From Amycolatopsis sp. NBC_01480 (GTDB lineage: Bacteria; Actinomycetota; Actinomycetes; Mycobacteriales; Pseudonocardiaceae), in assembly GCF_036227205.1 (NCBI RefSeq), contig NZ_CP109442.1, forward strand, positions 5,518,001 through 5,582,000: DNA of 64,000 bases, given 5' to 3'. Below, piece by piece: positions 45,400 to 54,009 of the stretch (position 1 is the stretch's first letter; each line of letters begins with the position of its first letter). Made by a program: the position numbers and the translations under genes. Below the pieces are notes generated by a model, which was given only the letters and a program-made list of their open reading frames with translations, did no database searches and had not been told where the DNA came from.

Positions 45400-46187
45400 T
45401 GACCTCTGGACTGCGTGTCGCCGGCTCCGCCGGCGACCCACTTGCCGAAGCTGTCGCTTTGACGAAACGGCTGAAGCTGCCGCACCTGCGGCGCGCGTTG
45501 ACCGACCTGATCCCGACCGCGAAGGCGCAACGCTGGGACCCCGCGGAGGTCGTGCGGGTGCTGCTCGCGGAGGAAGCCGCTGGGCGGGACGCGGCGAACC
45601 TGCGGACCCGCCGCAAACGCGCCGCGTTCCCCGCGGGCAAGACCTTCGGCGACTGGGACGAGCAAGCCTCCTCCATCGCTCGCCCCACACAGGACTCCCT
45701 GAAGACGCTGGAATGGGTGCGGAACAAGGAAAATCTCTGCATCTGCGGGCCGTCCGGCACCGGCAAGTCACACTTTTGTGAGGCGCTCGGGCAGGCCGCG
45801 ATCGAGGCCGGGCTGACCGTCGCGTGGTTCACCATCGAAGACCTCGGCGCGTTGGTCCGCCGGCACCGGGTCGATGACTCCATCACCCGCGCCCTGGCCC
45901 GGCTGATCCGCACCGACCTGATCATCATCGACGACATCGGCCTGCTGCCGGTCAGCCCCGACGCCGCCGAAGGGTTCTACCGCCTGGTCGACGCTGCCTA
46001 CGAGCGACGCGCGCTGGCCGTCAGCTCCAACCTGCACCCCTCCGGGTTCGACGAGATCATGCCGAAGACCCTGGCTACCGCCACGGTCGACCGGCTCCTG
46101 CACCACGCCCACGTCGTCGTCACCCAAGGTGACAGCTTCCGGCTCGCGCAAGCCACCTCCGGCCAGGGGGTGAGACCACTGCACTGA
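45399..46187 (+). CDS. istB: IS21 helper ATPase IstB
   Basis: 262 residues, AAA+ ATPase related to DnaC. Walker A GPSGTGKSHFCEALGQAA (about residues 113-130) and Walker B RTDLIIIDDIGLLPVSP. The ATG at 45399 overlaps the istA TGA; a GTG three bases earlier is an alternative. Assembles on target DNA and delivers IstA. Confidence 0.94.
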   Translation: MTSGLRVAGSAGDPLAEAVALTKRLKLPHLRRALTDLIPTAKAQRWDPAEVVRVLLAEEAAGRDAANLRTRRKRAAFPAGKTFGDWDEQASSIARPTQDSLKTLEWVRNKENLCICGPSGTGKSHFCEALGQAAIEAGLTVAWFTIEDLGALVRRHRVDDSITRALARLIRTDLIIIDDIGLLPVSPDAAEGFYRLVDAAYERRALAVSSNLHPSGFDEIMPKTLATATVDRLLHHAHVVVTQGDSFRLAQATSGQGVRPLH

Positions 46188-46203
46188 CCACGAGCTCCAC
46201 CAG

Positions 46204-46299
46204 GCGGGGAATTATCTGGCCGCCGTTGGGGAGATCCAGCTGGCCGCCACTGGGGAGAACATCCGGCCGCCTACGGGGAGAACAAACTGGCCATTGACA
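46204..46299 (-). repeat. IS21 right-end array of transposase-binding repeats
   Basis: Four units on the minus strand matching the left-end consensus GGCCAG-N6-TCCCC, beginning 17 bases after the istB stop. Confidence 0.75.
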
Positions 46300-46353
46300 G
46301 TTTCCCAGGACTTGTTGGCGTGAGGTTGCCCCCGGGATCCGGACACCGGGGTT

Positions 46354-47238
46354 TTATGCCGCGAGGGCGATAGGTTGACGATAGCTGATGCGGGTTTCGT
46401 GGGGTGTTCGGTATCCGAGTGTCGAATGTAGACGGTCGTGGTTGTAGTAGCTGAGGTAGGCGAACACTGCCCGGCGGGCGTCGTCGCGGGTGGCCCAGAC
46501 TTGGGTCCCGATCTCGGTTTTGAGGGTCGCGAAGAACGACTCGGCGACGGCGTTGTCGTAGCACGACCCGACCCGCCCCATCGACGGCCGCATACCCGCC
46601 GCCGTGAGTGCGGCGCGGAAGGTCGAGGAGGTGTACTGGGAACCACGATCGGAGTGGAAGATCGCATCAGCACTGGTCAGACCACGTCCCACGGCGAGAT
46701 CGACCGCATCGCATACCAACTCGGCACGCATGTGCTCAGCCATCGCGTGACCGGCCGCTTCCCGGGTATGCAGGTCCAGCACGGTCGCCAGATACAACCA
46801 TCCTTCCTGGGTGGGCAGGTAGGTGATGTCGCCGACGAACCGCTCGCCGGGAGCGTCGGCGGTGAAGTCCCGGCTGATCAGGTCTGGTGCCGGTGCGGCG
46901 GTCGTGTCCTGCTTGGTCAGGGACCGGCGGCGCCGGCGGGTCAGCCCGACGATCCGGCGCTGGCGCATGATCCGTTCAACGCGTTTGTGGTTGACCACCC
47001 GGCCCCGGCGGCGCAGTTCGACGGTGACCCGCGGGCAGCCGTAGCGCCCACGGTGCTCGGTGTGGACCTCGGCGATCTCGGTGGCCAGTTCCTCCTCGGT
47101 CGCGGCGTGCGCGGCCCTGACAGGGGCGGCTGCGATCCATTCGTAGAACCCGGGGCGGCGGACACCCAGGACCCGGCACAGCAGTGCGACAGCGAAGCTG
47201 GCGCGGTGTTCGGAGATGAACCGGTAGCTGCAGGTCAA
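46354..47238 (-). CDS. IS3-family transposase OrfB (copy 2)
   Basis: 294 residues, identical in sequence to the OrfB at 34296-35180, with the same Asp (GDITYLP), Asp (HSDRGSQY) and Glu (NAVAESFFATLK) residues. Overlaps orfA by four bases. Identity implies a recent transposition between the two sites. Confidence 0.93.
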   Translation of the reverse strand: MTCSYRFISEHRASFAVALLCRVLGVRRPGFYEWIAAAPVRAAHAATEEELATEIAEVHTEHRGRYGCPRVTVELRRRGRVVNHKRVERIMRQRRIVGLTRRRRRSLTKQDTTAAPAPDLISRDFTADAPGERFVGDITYLPTQEGWLYLATVLDLHTREAAGHAMAEHMRAELVCDAVDLAVGRGLTSADAIFHSDRGSQYTSSTFRAALTAAGMRPSMGRVGSCYDNAVAESFFATLKTEIGTQVWATRDDARRAVFAYLSYYNHDRLHSTLGYRTPHETRISYRQPIALAA

Positions 47239-47522
47239 CGACCCATCTCCTTCGCGAAATAGGCGGCCGCTTTCCGCAGAATCTCCTTCTCCACCTCCAG
47301 TTCCGCCACCCGCTTACGCAGTGTCCGCAGCTCGTCCTGATCGGCGCCCGACACAGCGGACGGTTGCCCGGCCTGCTTCTCGGCGGTCTTGACCCAGTTG
47401 CGCAGGGTCTCGTGGTTCACGCCCAGGTCGCGGGCGACCTGGCGCAGCGGACGATCAGAGTTGCGGACCAACTCGACTGCGTCCTTGCGGAACTGCTCGG
47501 GATACTTCGACGGACGTGGCAC
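47235..47522 (-). CDS. IS3-family transposase OrfA (copy 2)
   Basis: 95 residues, identical to 35177-35464: helix-turn-helix then a leucine-rich coil. First gene of the element on the minus strand. Confidence 0.92.
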   Translation of the reverse strand: MPRPSKYPEQFRKDAVELVRNSDRPLRQVARDLGVNHETLRNWVKTAEKQAGQPSAVSGADQDELRTLRKRVAELEVEKEILRKAAAYFAKEMGR

Positions 47523-47585
47523 CAGGACATCCTTCCCCAGACCACTGTCTGGGCTCAGAGTGTCCGGCCCGAAGGGGGAACCTCA

Positions 47586-48050
47586 GCGGGAGTAGCCGAG
47601 TCTTCATGGCGGCTACTTACACGACCTTGATGGGTGGGGTCTACGGCTCGGGTGGTGCGGGCGGATGTTGAGGGGCGTCGACGATCGCGAAGATCCGGTC
47701 GAGGGGTACCCCGCCCACCCTGCCGCCAACAGAGCCTGGGGAACGCCATCTATAACTGGGGGTCGCAATCAGTCGGCAACGAGCAGACCCGCAGTGACAA
47801 CCACCTCCTGTATGTGACAACTATCGTCTGTCGTCACAGCTCGGCCAATCGATTGACAGCTGACGTCGCGCGCCACAGGATACGAACAAATGTCCGATGA
47901 TTCCGGGTTCGCCCGCGCCTTCCCCGCTGGGTGTCTCCGGTACGCGCACCTGGTGCTGGAGGTGATCATGGTGCCGTGGGATCTGTCGCGCTCCGTCCTT
48001 GGCGAGCGCGCTGCTACCGCCCCCAGGTGCCGACTCGGCGTCCGCTCGTG
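47586..48050. other. unassigned sequence before ImuB remnant
   Basis: Contains short high-GC frames without recognised homology (minus strand LDRIFAIVDAPQ near 47660 looks coding but is too short to name). The last 150 bases may be the ruined end of an ImuA-like gene, which normally precedes imuB; I cannot show it. Confidence 0.35.
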
Positions 48051-48837
48051 AGCGGCGACGCCGCGACTGCTGGTGCTGTGGTGCCCGGACTGGCCCGTGG
48101 TCGCCGCGGGAGCCGCGCTGGTGAAGGAAGCCGAAGCGCGGACTCTCGCGCCGCTCGTGGACCGGGGCCACCGGGACCACGTGCCGCGGCCGGCACTCCG
48201 CCGCGGGTCCCGGCTGCGGTCTTCTCGGCGAAGCGGGTCGTGGCCTGCTCCGCCGCCGCGCGCCGCGACGGCGTCGGGCGCGGCATGCGTCGCCGGGACG
48301 CCCAGTCCCGCTGCGCCAGCTTGGTCGTGCACCAGCACGACCCGGACCAGGACGCCCGACTGTTCGAACCGGTCGCTGCGGCGGTCGAAGCCCACGCCGT
48401 CGGCGTCGAGGTCGTCCGTCCCGGCATCGTCGCCGTACCCACCGCCGGCGCCGCCGGCTACTTCGGCGGCGAAGAACCCCTGGCCGAACTCCTGATCGAC
48501 GAGGTCTCCGCCAGCGCCGGGGTCGAGTGCCAGGTCGGGATCGCCGATGGGCTGTTCGCCGCGACCCTCGCCGCCCGCCGCAGCATCTTCTTTCCCACCG
48601 GCGGCTCGGCCGCGTTCCTGGCACTGCTGCCGGTCGCCGAGCTCGACCAGCCCGGCGACGACCGCGGCGAACTGGTCGGCCTGCTCACCCGCCTCGGCTT
48701 ACGGACCCTCGGCGACTTCGCCGCGCTCGCCGAACGTGACGTCGCCGGCCGATTCCCCCGGGAGACGATCATCGCGCACCGACTGGCGCGCGGTCTGTCC
48801 CAGCGGCCGCCACTGCGGCGGGCGCTGCCGCCGGAGC
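48051..48837 (+). pseudogene. ImuB, Y-family polymerase-like mutasome protein, broken
   Basis: The N-terminal strand RLLVLWCPDWPVVAAG is in one frame; after a frameshift near 48220 it continues KRVVACSAAARRDGVGRGMR, RRDAQSRCASLVVHQHDPDQ and DARLFEPVAAAVEAHAVGVE, then GYFGGEEPLAELLIDEV, VECQVGIADGLFAATLAARR and TLGDFAALAERDVAGRFPRE. This is the catalytically inactive Y-family scaffold ImuB of the ImuA'-ImuB-DnaE2 mutasome. An IS5-type copy cuts it after about 260 residues (LPPEL), removing the little-finger and clamp-binding C-terminus. Upstream reading is disturbed by an extra stop. No dnaE2 in the window. Confidence 0.82.
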
Positions 48838-49004
48838 TAAGGGATGTCTCGTAACCCGGTGCCAGGCCGGAGGGGTCGATAGTCGATCATGTTGGTGTGG
48901 TGCAGGTGATCACAGCGTCGCAGCCGGAGTGGATTACCCCGTTCACCGGGCTGGAGCCAGGCCAGTTCCGCAAGCTCGTTCGGCTGGTCGCGAAGCGAGG
49001 CGGG
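48838..49004 (+). mobile_element. IS5-type element, short left-end fragment
   Basis: TAAGGGATGTCTCGTAAC after C, then the transposase start VITASQPEWITPFTGLEPG to LVRLVAKRGG, 36 codons, where the match to the element at 13719 ends. Inserted into imuB. Right part deleted together with the 3' end of imuB. Confidence 0.88.
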
Positions 49005-49246
49005 AGCGTGGTGTGCACGCCCGGCGGGAACGCGTCACGGTCGAAGTGGGCGAACTGTCCGCTGGCGAGATCGCGCTGTGCGACCCGGATGACGATGTCC
49101 CCGTCGGTGAGCGGCCGAGTCACCGTCGGCTTCGTCAATGATCCGTTGAGAACGGCGGGGTTGCTGCCGGGGGACACGCGCTGCAGCCGGCCGCGCAGTT
49201 GCTGTAGCGCGCCTTTGGTCGGGGCCGGTTGCTGGAATGGGTTCAT
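49005..49246 (-). pseudogene. hypothetical protein, C-terminus cut by IS5-type fragment
   Basis: ATG 49246, first residues NPFQQPAPTKGALQQLRGRL, then NPAVLNGSLTKPTVTRPLTD and GDIVIRVAQRDLASGQFAHF. Reads like a real small actinobacterial protein, but I do not recognise it. The frame runs on into the complement of the IS5-type fragment, so the native end is missing after about 80 residues. Confidence 0.5.
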
Positions 49247-49400
49247 CGGGATGCTCCTCCCCTGTCAGGGTCGAGGCCCGGGCCGGTGCGTGGCTACGGG
49301 CAAGCTCGCACGCCCGCCGCGTCACCGCCAGGTCTGACCTCCCGACCGGGACCGGTCTGCTCCGCCAACCTGAGGTTCCCCCCGAACAGTGGACAGGTCT

Positions 49401-50315
49401 TCAAGCAGCTTTCGCTGCGCCTGTCAGGGACTGTTCGTAGCACACAGGATTGAGCATCCCGATAGCCGAGTGACGCCTCTCATTGTTGTACCGACCGATC
49501 CACTTGTCAACTGCAGCAACAAGTTCTGCCTTGACTGTGAACGTGTGGCGGTAAAAGTACTCGTGCTTGAACGTTGACCAGAACGATTCCGCGGGGCTGT
49601 TGTCCCAGCAGATACCGGTCTCACCCATCGACCGTTTCAACCCGTACCGGTCGCAGGCTCGCGCCGTCAACCCGGCCGTGAATTCCCCACCGCGATCGGA
49701 ATGCAGCACTGTGCCGGCGACACCGCGGCTGCGGCAGGCCACCGCCGCGTCGATGGCCTCACAGACCATGTCAGCACCGATATGGTCGGCGACGATGTGC
49801 CCGAGCACGCGGCGGGAATGCCCGTCGCGGATCGCGCACAAGTACAGATCACCCTCACCGCAGGTGAGGTAGGTGATGTCGGTCAGCCAGACCGCGTCGA
49901 GCTTGCCCTGGTCGAAGTTGCGTCGCACCAGATCCGGCGGAAACGACGCCGCCGGGTCAACCACCGTGGTGCGGACTTTGAAGGTGCGGGGACTGATGCC
50001 CTCGATCCCGATTCCGGCCATGATTGCCGCGACGGTTTTCTCGTTCACTGTTTCACCGCGTGCCCGTAGTTCGGCGGTGATCCGCGGGGACCCGTAGGTA
50101 CCGTCGGACTCGGTGTGTACGTCGAGGATCTTCACCGCCAGATCAGCGCGGCGCTGCCGCCGGGGCGTCAACATCGTTGCTGCGGAACGTTTCATGTACG
50201 CGTAGTAGCCGGACGTCGAGACACCGAGCAGCCGCGCCATGCGCAGGACAGAGAACCGTGTGCCCTCGGGTGGTGTGGAGCCGGCGGGCTCGTCGGGGCC
50301 GGCGTACTTCGCCAT
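49401..50315 (-). CDS. IS3-family transposase OrfB (second type)
   Basis: 304 residues: FSVLRMARLLGVSTSGYYAY, DGTYGSPRITAELRARGETV (HTH_21-like) and the rve core AVWLTDITYLTCGEGDLYLC (Asp), VLHSDRGGEFTAGLT (Asp), CWDNSPAESFWSTFKHEYFY (Glu). Start touches the orfA stop region, fitting -1 frameshift expression of OrfAB. Intact. Confidence 0.93.
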   Translation of the reverse strand: MAKYAGPDEPAGSTPPEGTRFSVLRMARLLGVSTSGYYAYMKRSAATMLTPRRQRRADLAVKILDVHTESDGTYGSPRITAELRARGETVNEKTVAAIMAGIGIEGISPRTFKVRTTVVDPAASFPPDLVRRNFDQGKLDAVWLTDITYLTCGEGDLYLCAIRDGHSRRVLGHIVADHIGADMVCEAIDAAVACRSRGVAGTVLHSDRGGEFTAGLTARACDRYGLKRSMGETGICWDNSPAESFWSTFKHEYFYRHTFTVKAELVAAVDKWIGRYNNERRHSAIGMLNPVCYEQSLTGAAKAA

Positions 50316-50647
50316 CAGATCGAACCTCGCGGGTTCTTCTGCATCGCGGCAAAGTACGCCGACGCTTTTACCAAGAACGCGTTGTCCTTCTCCAGCTCGG
50401 CCACCTGCCTGCGCAATCGCAGCAGTTCGGCTTGCTCTGCAGCTTCCAGGGGTTTCTCGCCGTGGACCCCGGCGGCGGCGATCCTCCGCCGTTCGTCTTT
50501 GACCCAGACACTGAACATCCCCGGATCGATCCCCAGCTCACGGGCAACCTCGGCGATCGTGCGGTCGGAGTCGATCACACGATGCGCAGCCTCAATCTTG
50601 TACTCGGCCGTGTACGACCGACGCTTACGAGGAGGCATAACGGACAT
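50315..50647 (-). CDS. IS3-family transposase OrfA (second type)
   Basis: 110 residues. Helix-turn-helix RSYTAEYKIEAAHRVIDSDR with IAEVARELGIDPGMFSVWVK, then a coil EQAELLRLRRQVAELEKDNA. Ends at the orfB start, with an upstream end at ATG 50647. Confidence 0.92.
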   Translation of the reverse strand: MSVMPPRKRRSYTAEYKIEAAHRVIDSDRTIAEVARELGIDPGMFSVWVKDERRRIAAAGVHGEKPLEAAEQAELLRLRRQVAELEKDNAFLVKASAYFAAMQKNPRGSI

Positions 50648-50781
50648 CCTTCCAGCAGGACCGCAGTCCTGCTAGCTCGGTGTCCACCGCCCAGGGGGAA
50701 CCTCAACCGACGCCGGCGGTCGGGACGTGGACGTCGTAGAGCTGCCGGTCGATCATCCCTTGGCCGCCGGCGAGGTTTTGG

Positions 50782-51381
50782 TCACGCGCGCAATGCGCCG
50801 AGCGCCGCGTCGATCGCGGCCAGCGTTGCGGTCCTGTCGAGGCCCGCCCTAGATACGAGCGAGAGGCCTTGGACTATGTAGAGTAATAGCTGGGCTTGGG
50901 CCTCGGGATGGGTGTTTTCGGTTACTTCCCCGGTGGCCTGTGCGAGGCGAAGTGCGTCGGAGACGATCTCGGTGAACCGACGATATGAGCGGGTAACGAG
51001 TTCTGTGGCTTCGCTGTCGTGGGGTACGAGCTCGGCAGTGGTGTTGCCGACCAGGCAGCCGTGCGGTGTGCCCACGTCGGAGATCATCTCGTCCAAGCGT
51101 GCTGGGTGGGTAAGGATCTCGCGAAGGGCTGGCAGAAGTGGGCGGGCGTCGAGTGCTGTGGTCAGGTGTCGCTCGTACACATCCCAGTAGAGCCTGACGG
51201 CGTCGAGATAGAAGCGGCGCTTGTCCCCGAAGGTTCCGTAGAGGCTGCCGCGTTCGACCGCAAGCACATCGACCAGGTCTTGGATCGAGGTCGCCCCGTA
51301 GCCCCGCGACCAGAACAGCTCGAGTGCGCGCGCCAGCGTCTTGTCCTTGTCGAACTCGCGGGGGCGTCCGGTCCGTGTCAC
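50782..51381 (-). CDS. TetR/AcrR family transcriptional regulator
   Basis: 199 residues. Helix-turn-helix: LARALELFWSRGYGATSIQD, LVDVLAVERGSLYGTFGDKR. The C-terminal domain has HGCLVGNTTAELV, the GCL-N block common to TetR proteins that control oxidoreductase genes and respond to electrophiles or quinones. Divergent from the SDR at 51500 with a 14-base palindromic operator between them, so repression of that operon is very likely. ATG or GTG start at 51381 leaves no room for an alternative. Confidence 0.9.
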   Translation of the reverse strand: MTRTGRPREFDKDKTLARALELFWSRGYGATSIQDLVDVLAVERGSLYGTFGDKRRFYLDAVRLYWDVYERHLTTALDARPLLPALREILTHPARLDEMISDVGTPHGCLVGNTTAELVPHDSEATELVTRSYRRFTEIVSDALRLAQATGEVTENTHPEAQAQLLLYIVQGLSLVSRAGLDRTATLAAIDAALGALRA

Positions 51382-51390
51382 CTGCCTAGA

Positions 51391-51429
51391 CTACGACTTC
51401 TTGACAGGACGTTCAAGAAGTCGTAGCTT
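51391..51429 (+). promoter_or_regulatory. SDR operon promoter with overlapping TetR operator
   Basis: Perfect 14-base inverted repeat CTACGACTTCTTGA (51391-51404) / TCAAGAAGTCGTAG (51413-51426) with eight bases between. It overlaps a -35 TTGACA (51401-51406), a 17-base spacer and a -10 TAGCTT (51424-51429) that read toward the SDR. A repressor bound here would block the promoter. Confidence 0.85.
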
Positions 51430-51499
51430 CAATCATGTTACTTCTGGAACGTCTACACAGAAGTCGGTAGATCAGAGACCGGCGCGAAAGGGCGAAGCG

Positions 51500-52249
51500 A
51501 TGGAGTTGGCAGGAAAGACAGCACTCGTCACCGGATCCGGCGCGATCGGCGGACTCGGGCACGCGACGGCCAAGCTCCTGGCCGTGGAGGGGGCCAGCCT
51601 GATCATCACCGGCACCGATCCGGAGCGCGGTGCCCAGGTCGTCGCGGACCTTGGCGCGGCCGGTGGCGAGTCCACCGGGACGGTGCGTTTCGTTGCAGCC
51701 GATCTGGCCGACCCGGCGGCCGTGCAACAGCTGGCCGAGGAGGCCGGAGCCGTGGACATCCTGATCAACAATGCGGGCGTCGTCCCGTTCGGGTCGACTA
51801 CCGAGCAGGACATCACAGACTATGACGCTGCCTTCGCGGTCAATGTGCGTGCGCCATTCCTGCTCACCGCGTTGCTCGCGCCGAAAATGGCCGCCAATGG
51901 CGGCGGCAGCATCGTCAACGTCAGTTCTACCGCAGCCGGCCTCGGCATGCCGGGCATGGCTGTCTACGGCGCCACCAAGGCCGCGCTCGAATCGTTGACT
52001 CGCACCTGGGCAGCGGAGTTCGCCTCGTCGAACGTGCGAATCAACGCCGTCGCTCCGGGTCCGATGCGCACTGCGAAGGTGGTCGCGGCGATGGGCCCGG
52101 ACATGGGTGGCATGGGCCTGACCACCGCACTCAAACGCACCTCCGACCCGGCCGAGGTGGCGCAGGTGATCGCTTTCGTCGCCGGCGACCGAGCCAGTTA
52201 TATGACCGGGGCGATCGTGGCCGCCGACGGTGGCCGAACCGCAATCTGA
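51500..52249 (+). CDS. short-chain dehydrogenase/reductase 1
   Basis: 249 residues, classical SDR: TGSGAIGGLGHATAKLLA cofactor loop (Gly-rich), NNAGVV at about residue 88, catalytic Ser in VNVSSTAAGLG and YGATK with Tyr and Lys. Oxidises or reduces an alcohol/ketone with NAD(P). ATG 51500 with GGGCGAAG upstream; the longer frame would run through the operator. First gene behind the TetR-controlled promoter; SDR 2 follows after 100 bases. Confidence 0.9.
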   Translation: MELAGKTALVTGSGAIGGLGHATAKLLAVEGASLIITGTDPERGAQVVADLGAAGGESTGTVRFVAADLADPAAVQQLAEEAGAVDILINNAGVVPFGSTTEQDITDYDAAFAVNVRAPFLLTALLAPKMAANGGGSIVNVSSTAAGLGMPGMAVYGATKAALESLTRTWAAEFASSNVRINAVAPGPMRTAKVVAAMGPDMGGMGLTTALKRTSDPAEVAQVIAFVAGDRASYMTGAIVAADGGRTAI

Positions 52250-52349
52250 CTCGAGGCCCGCTGTCGCCGAATTGCGCATCGCGCGGGCTGGGTTAGCTTT
52301 CATTGTTGTCAAATCACGCGCCCTGGCGTCAAGCGAGGAGAATGGGTTA

Positions 52350-53099
52350 ATGGGTCGTCTTGACGGAAAACACGCACTGATCACAGGCGGATCGAGTGGC
52401 ATCGGCCTCGAAACGGCCCGTCAGTTCCTCGCCGAGGGAGCGACTGTCGCGATCACTGGTCGCTCGCAGGAAAAGCTGGATGAGGCTGCCCGGCAACTGG
52501 AGGGCCCGCTGCTGCCTATTGTCAGCGACGCCGGCGACGTGCCCGGCCAGGTGGCGCTCGCGGCGCGGCTGCAGGCGGAGTGGCCGAAGCTCGACATCCT
52601 GATGAGCAACGCCGCCGACGTCACTCATCTCCCGATCGAGAAATGGACCGAGGAGGCATTCGACGGGATCGTCGCCACCAATCTCAAGGCGCCGTTCTTC
52701 CTGATCAAATCCCTGCTGCCACTCTTCTCGCAGCAATCCTCGGTCATTCTCGTCGGTTCAGTTTCCGCTTTCGTCGGACACGAGAATGCGACGGTCTACG
52801 GTGCCGCTAAAGCGGGCCTGCTGTCCTATGCCCGGGGGCTGACCTATGAGCTTAAGGACCGGGGGATCCGGGTCAACGGGCTGAGCCCGGGGCCGACCCT
52901 CACCGACGTATTCAAGCCGCTTGGCGCTGAGGCCCAGGCCGCCATCTACGACGACCTGCGGAAGGTCGTGCCTCTCCATCGTATCGGGACCGCAATCGAG
53001 GTCGCGAAGGCAGCGGTCTATCTCGCCTCCGACGAGTCCGCCTACACCGTCGGCACCGTGCTGCGTGTTGATGGCGGTATCGGAGAGCTTGCATACTGA
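52350..53099 (+). CDS. short-chain dehydrogenase/reductase 2
   Basis: 249 residues. TGGSSGIGLETARQFLAEG cofactor loop, SNAADV in the NNAG position, VGSVSAFVG with the catalytic Ser, VYGAAKAGLLSYARG with Tyr and Lys. GCGAGGAG nine bases before ATG 52350. Same strand and probably same transcript as SDR 1. About a third identical to it by eye, so distinct substrate. Substrate could be a hydroxy-aromatic or terpenoid given the oxygenase downstream. Confidence 0.9.
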   Translation: MGRLDGKHALITGGSSGIGLETARQFLAEGATVAITGRSQEKLDEAARQLEGPLLPIVSDAGDVPGQVALAARLQAEWPKLDILMSNAADVTHLPIEKWTEEAFDGIVATNLKAPFFLIKSLLPLFSQQSSVILVGSVSAFVGHENATVYGAAKAGLLSYARGLTYELKDRGIRVNGLSPGPTLTDVFKPLGAEAQAAIYDDLRKVVPLHRIGTAIEVAKAAVYLASDESAYTVGTVLRVDGGIGELAY

Positions 53100-53172
53100 T
53101 ACGGTGGGTCGCGTCACCCATCCGACGGTTGTCCGGATCCCGCTTGGCCCAAAGGACCCCAATGGGGTTTTC

Positions 53173-53400
53173 TCAGTAGCGTCCGTGGTGTTCGTGGTAG
53201 GTGAGCATGAGTGCAGCTTGGACGATTGGGCTGATCCGATGCGGGCACAGGGTGACTCGTCGTAAGGCCGACCAGCGGTTTTTGCCGATAGCAGCGGCGC
53301 GTTCGTCGAGGCAGCGCGGCTGGCTGTGCAGCAGGTTGTCGGTGTGCTGATCGGCCGCGAGCGGCGGGTGACCTGCAGCTCTCTTGAACAACCGACATGA
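53173..53400 (-). pseudogene. transposase C-terminal remnant
   Basis: Minus strand reads TDNLLHSQPRCLDERAAAIG, KNRWSALRRVTLCPHRISPI and VQAALMLTYHEHHGRY before a stop at 53173. This has the look of a transposase C-terminus (LDER...WSALRRVTLCPHRI), family not fixed. It separates the SDR genes from the ligase fragment. Confidence 0.5.
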
Positions 53401-53955
53401 CGAGGGCGAACTATGCCTCGATCTGTGGCACGGCAAGCCGCTGCCACTGATGACGCGGTACGACGATCGGGCCAAGGACCGAGGCCAAACTGGGCGGCTT
53501 CTTCCACACGGGGGACCTCGCGAGCCGCGACACGGATGGCTACGTCACCTTCGTCGGGCGCACCGATGACGTCTTCAAGTCCCGGACTACAAGGTCAGCC
53601 CGTTCGAGCTCGAGTCGGTCCTGATCGAGCACACCGCCGTGGCCGAGGCCGCCGTCGTGCCAGCGCCGGACCGCATCCGGCTCACCGTGCCGAAAGGCCT
53701 ACGTCGCACTGGCGCCCGGCAAGGGAGCCGTCAGCCGAGCTGGCCGAGAGCATCCTCGGATTCGTCGCGGGCTGGCTTCCCGGCTATCTACGGGTGCGTC
53801 GACTGGAGTTCCTCGACCTTCCGAAGACCATTTCCGGAAATATCCGCCGCGTCGAGCTGCGCCACCGCGACCCAGACGATCGAAAAGACGGCGGGCGGCC
53901 GACCGGAGAATGGCGCTGGGAGGATTTCCCTTCGCTGTCCACGCTGTCGCGCCGA
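53398..53955 (+). pseudogene. acyl-CoA ligase C-terminal fragment, frameshifted
   Basis: Plus strand pieces: EGELCLDLWHGKPLPLMTRY; FHTGDLASRDTDGYVTFVGR; VSPFELESVLIEHTAVAEAA; GYLRVRRLEFLDLPKTISGN then IRRVELRHRD. They match the last 180 residues of the ligase at 31614-33356 in order, including the hinge and the catalytic PKT-SGxIRR (Lys replaced by Asn in SGN). At least three frame changes. The first 400 residues are missing. Confidence 0.82.
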
Positions 53956-54009
53956 TCCTGGACCATTGAGTCAACGTCTCTCGAGACTGTTAGAACAGAA
54001 GGAGTAATC

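Larger units (their letters stand above)
43751..46299 (+). mobile_element. complete IS21-family insertion sequence
   Basis: 2549 bases. Outer ends TGTCAGCGGCCAGT (43751) and ACTGGCCATTGACA (46299), flanked by a six-base duplication GTTTCC (43745-43750 and 46300-46305). Contains istA and istB intact. Confidence 0.94.
46321..47585 (-). mobile_element. IS3-family insertion sequence, copy 2
   Basis: 1265 bases, the same element as 34263-35527, with TGAGGTTGCCCC instead of TGAGGTTCCCCC at the left end. Its own target duplication is GCG (46318-46320 and 47586-47588). Lies 22 bases from the IS21 right end, in the same orientation as copy 1. Confidence 0.95.
49371..50705 (-). mobile_element. second type of IS3-family element
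   Basis: 1335 bases, ends TGAGGTTCCCCC and GGGGGAACCTCA like the 1265-base element, but its genes differ clearly. Target duplication ACC (49368-49370 and 50706-50708). Intact orfA and orfB. Confidence 0.94.

Noticed and set aside
34263..47585. composite transposon bounded by two IS3 copies
   Set aside because: Each copy has its own different target duplication, so they arrived independently.
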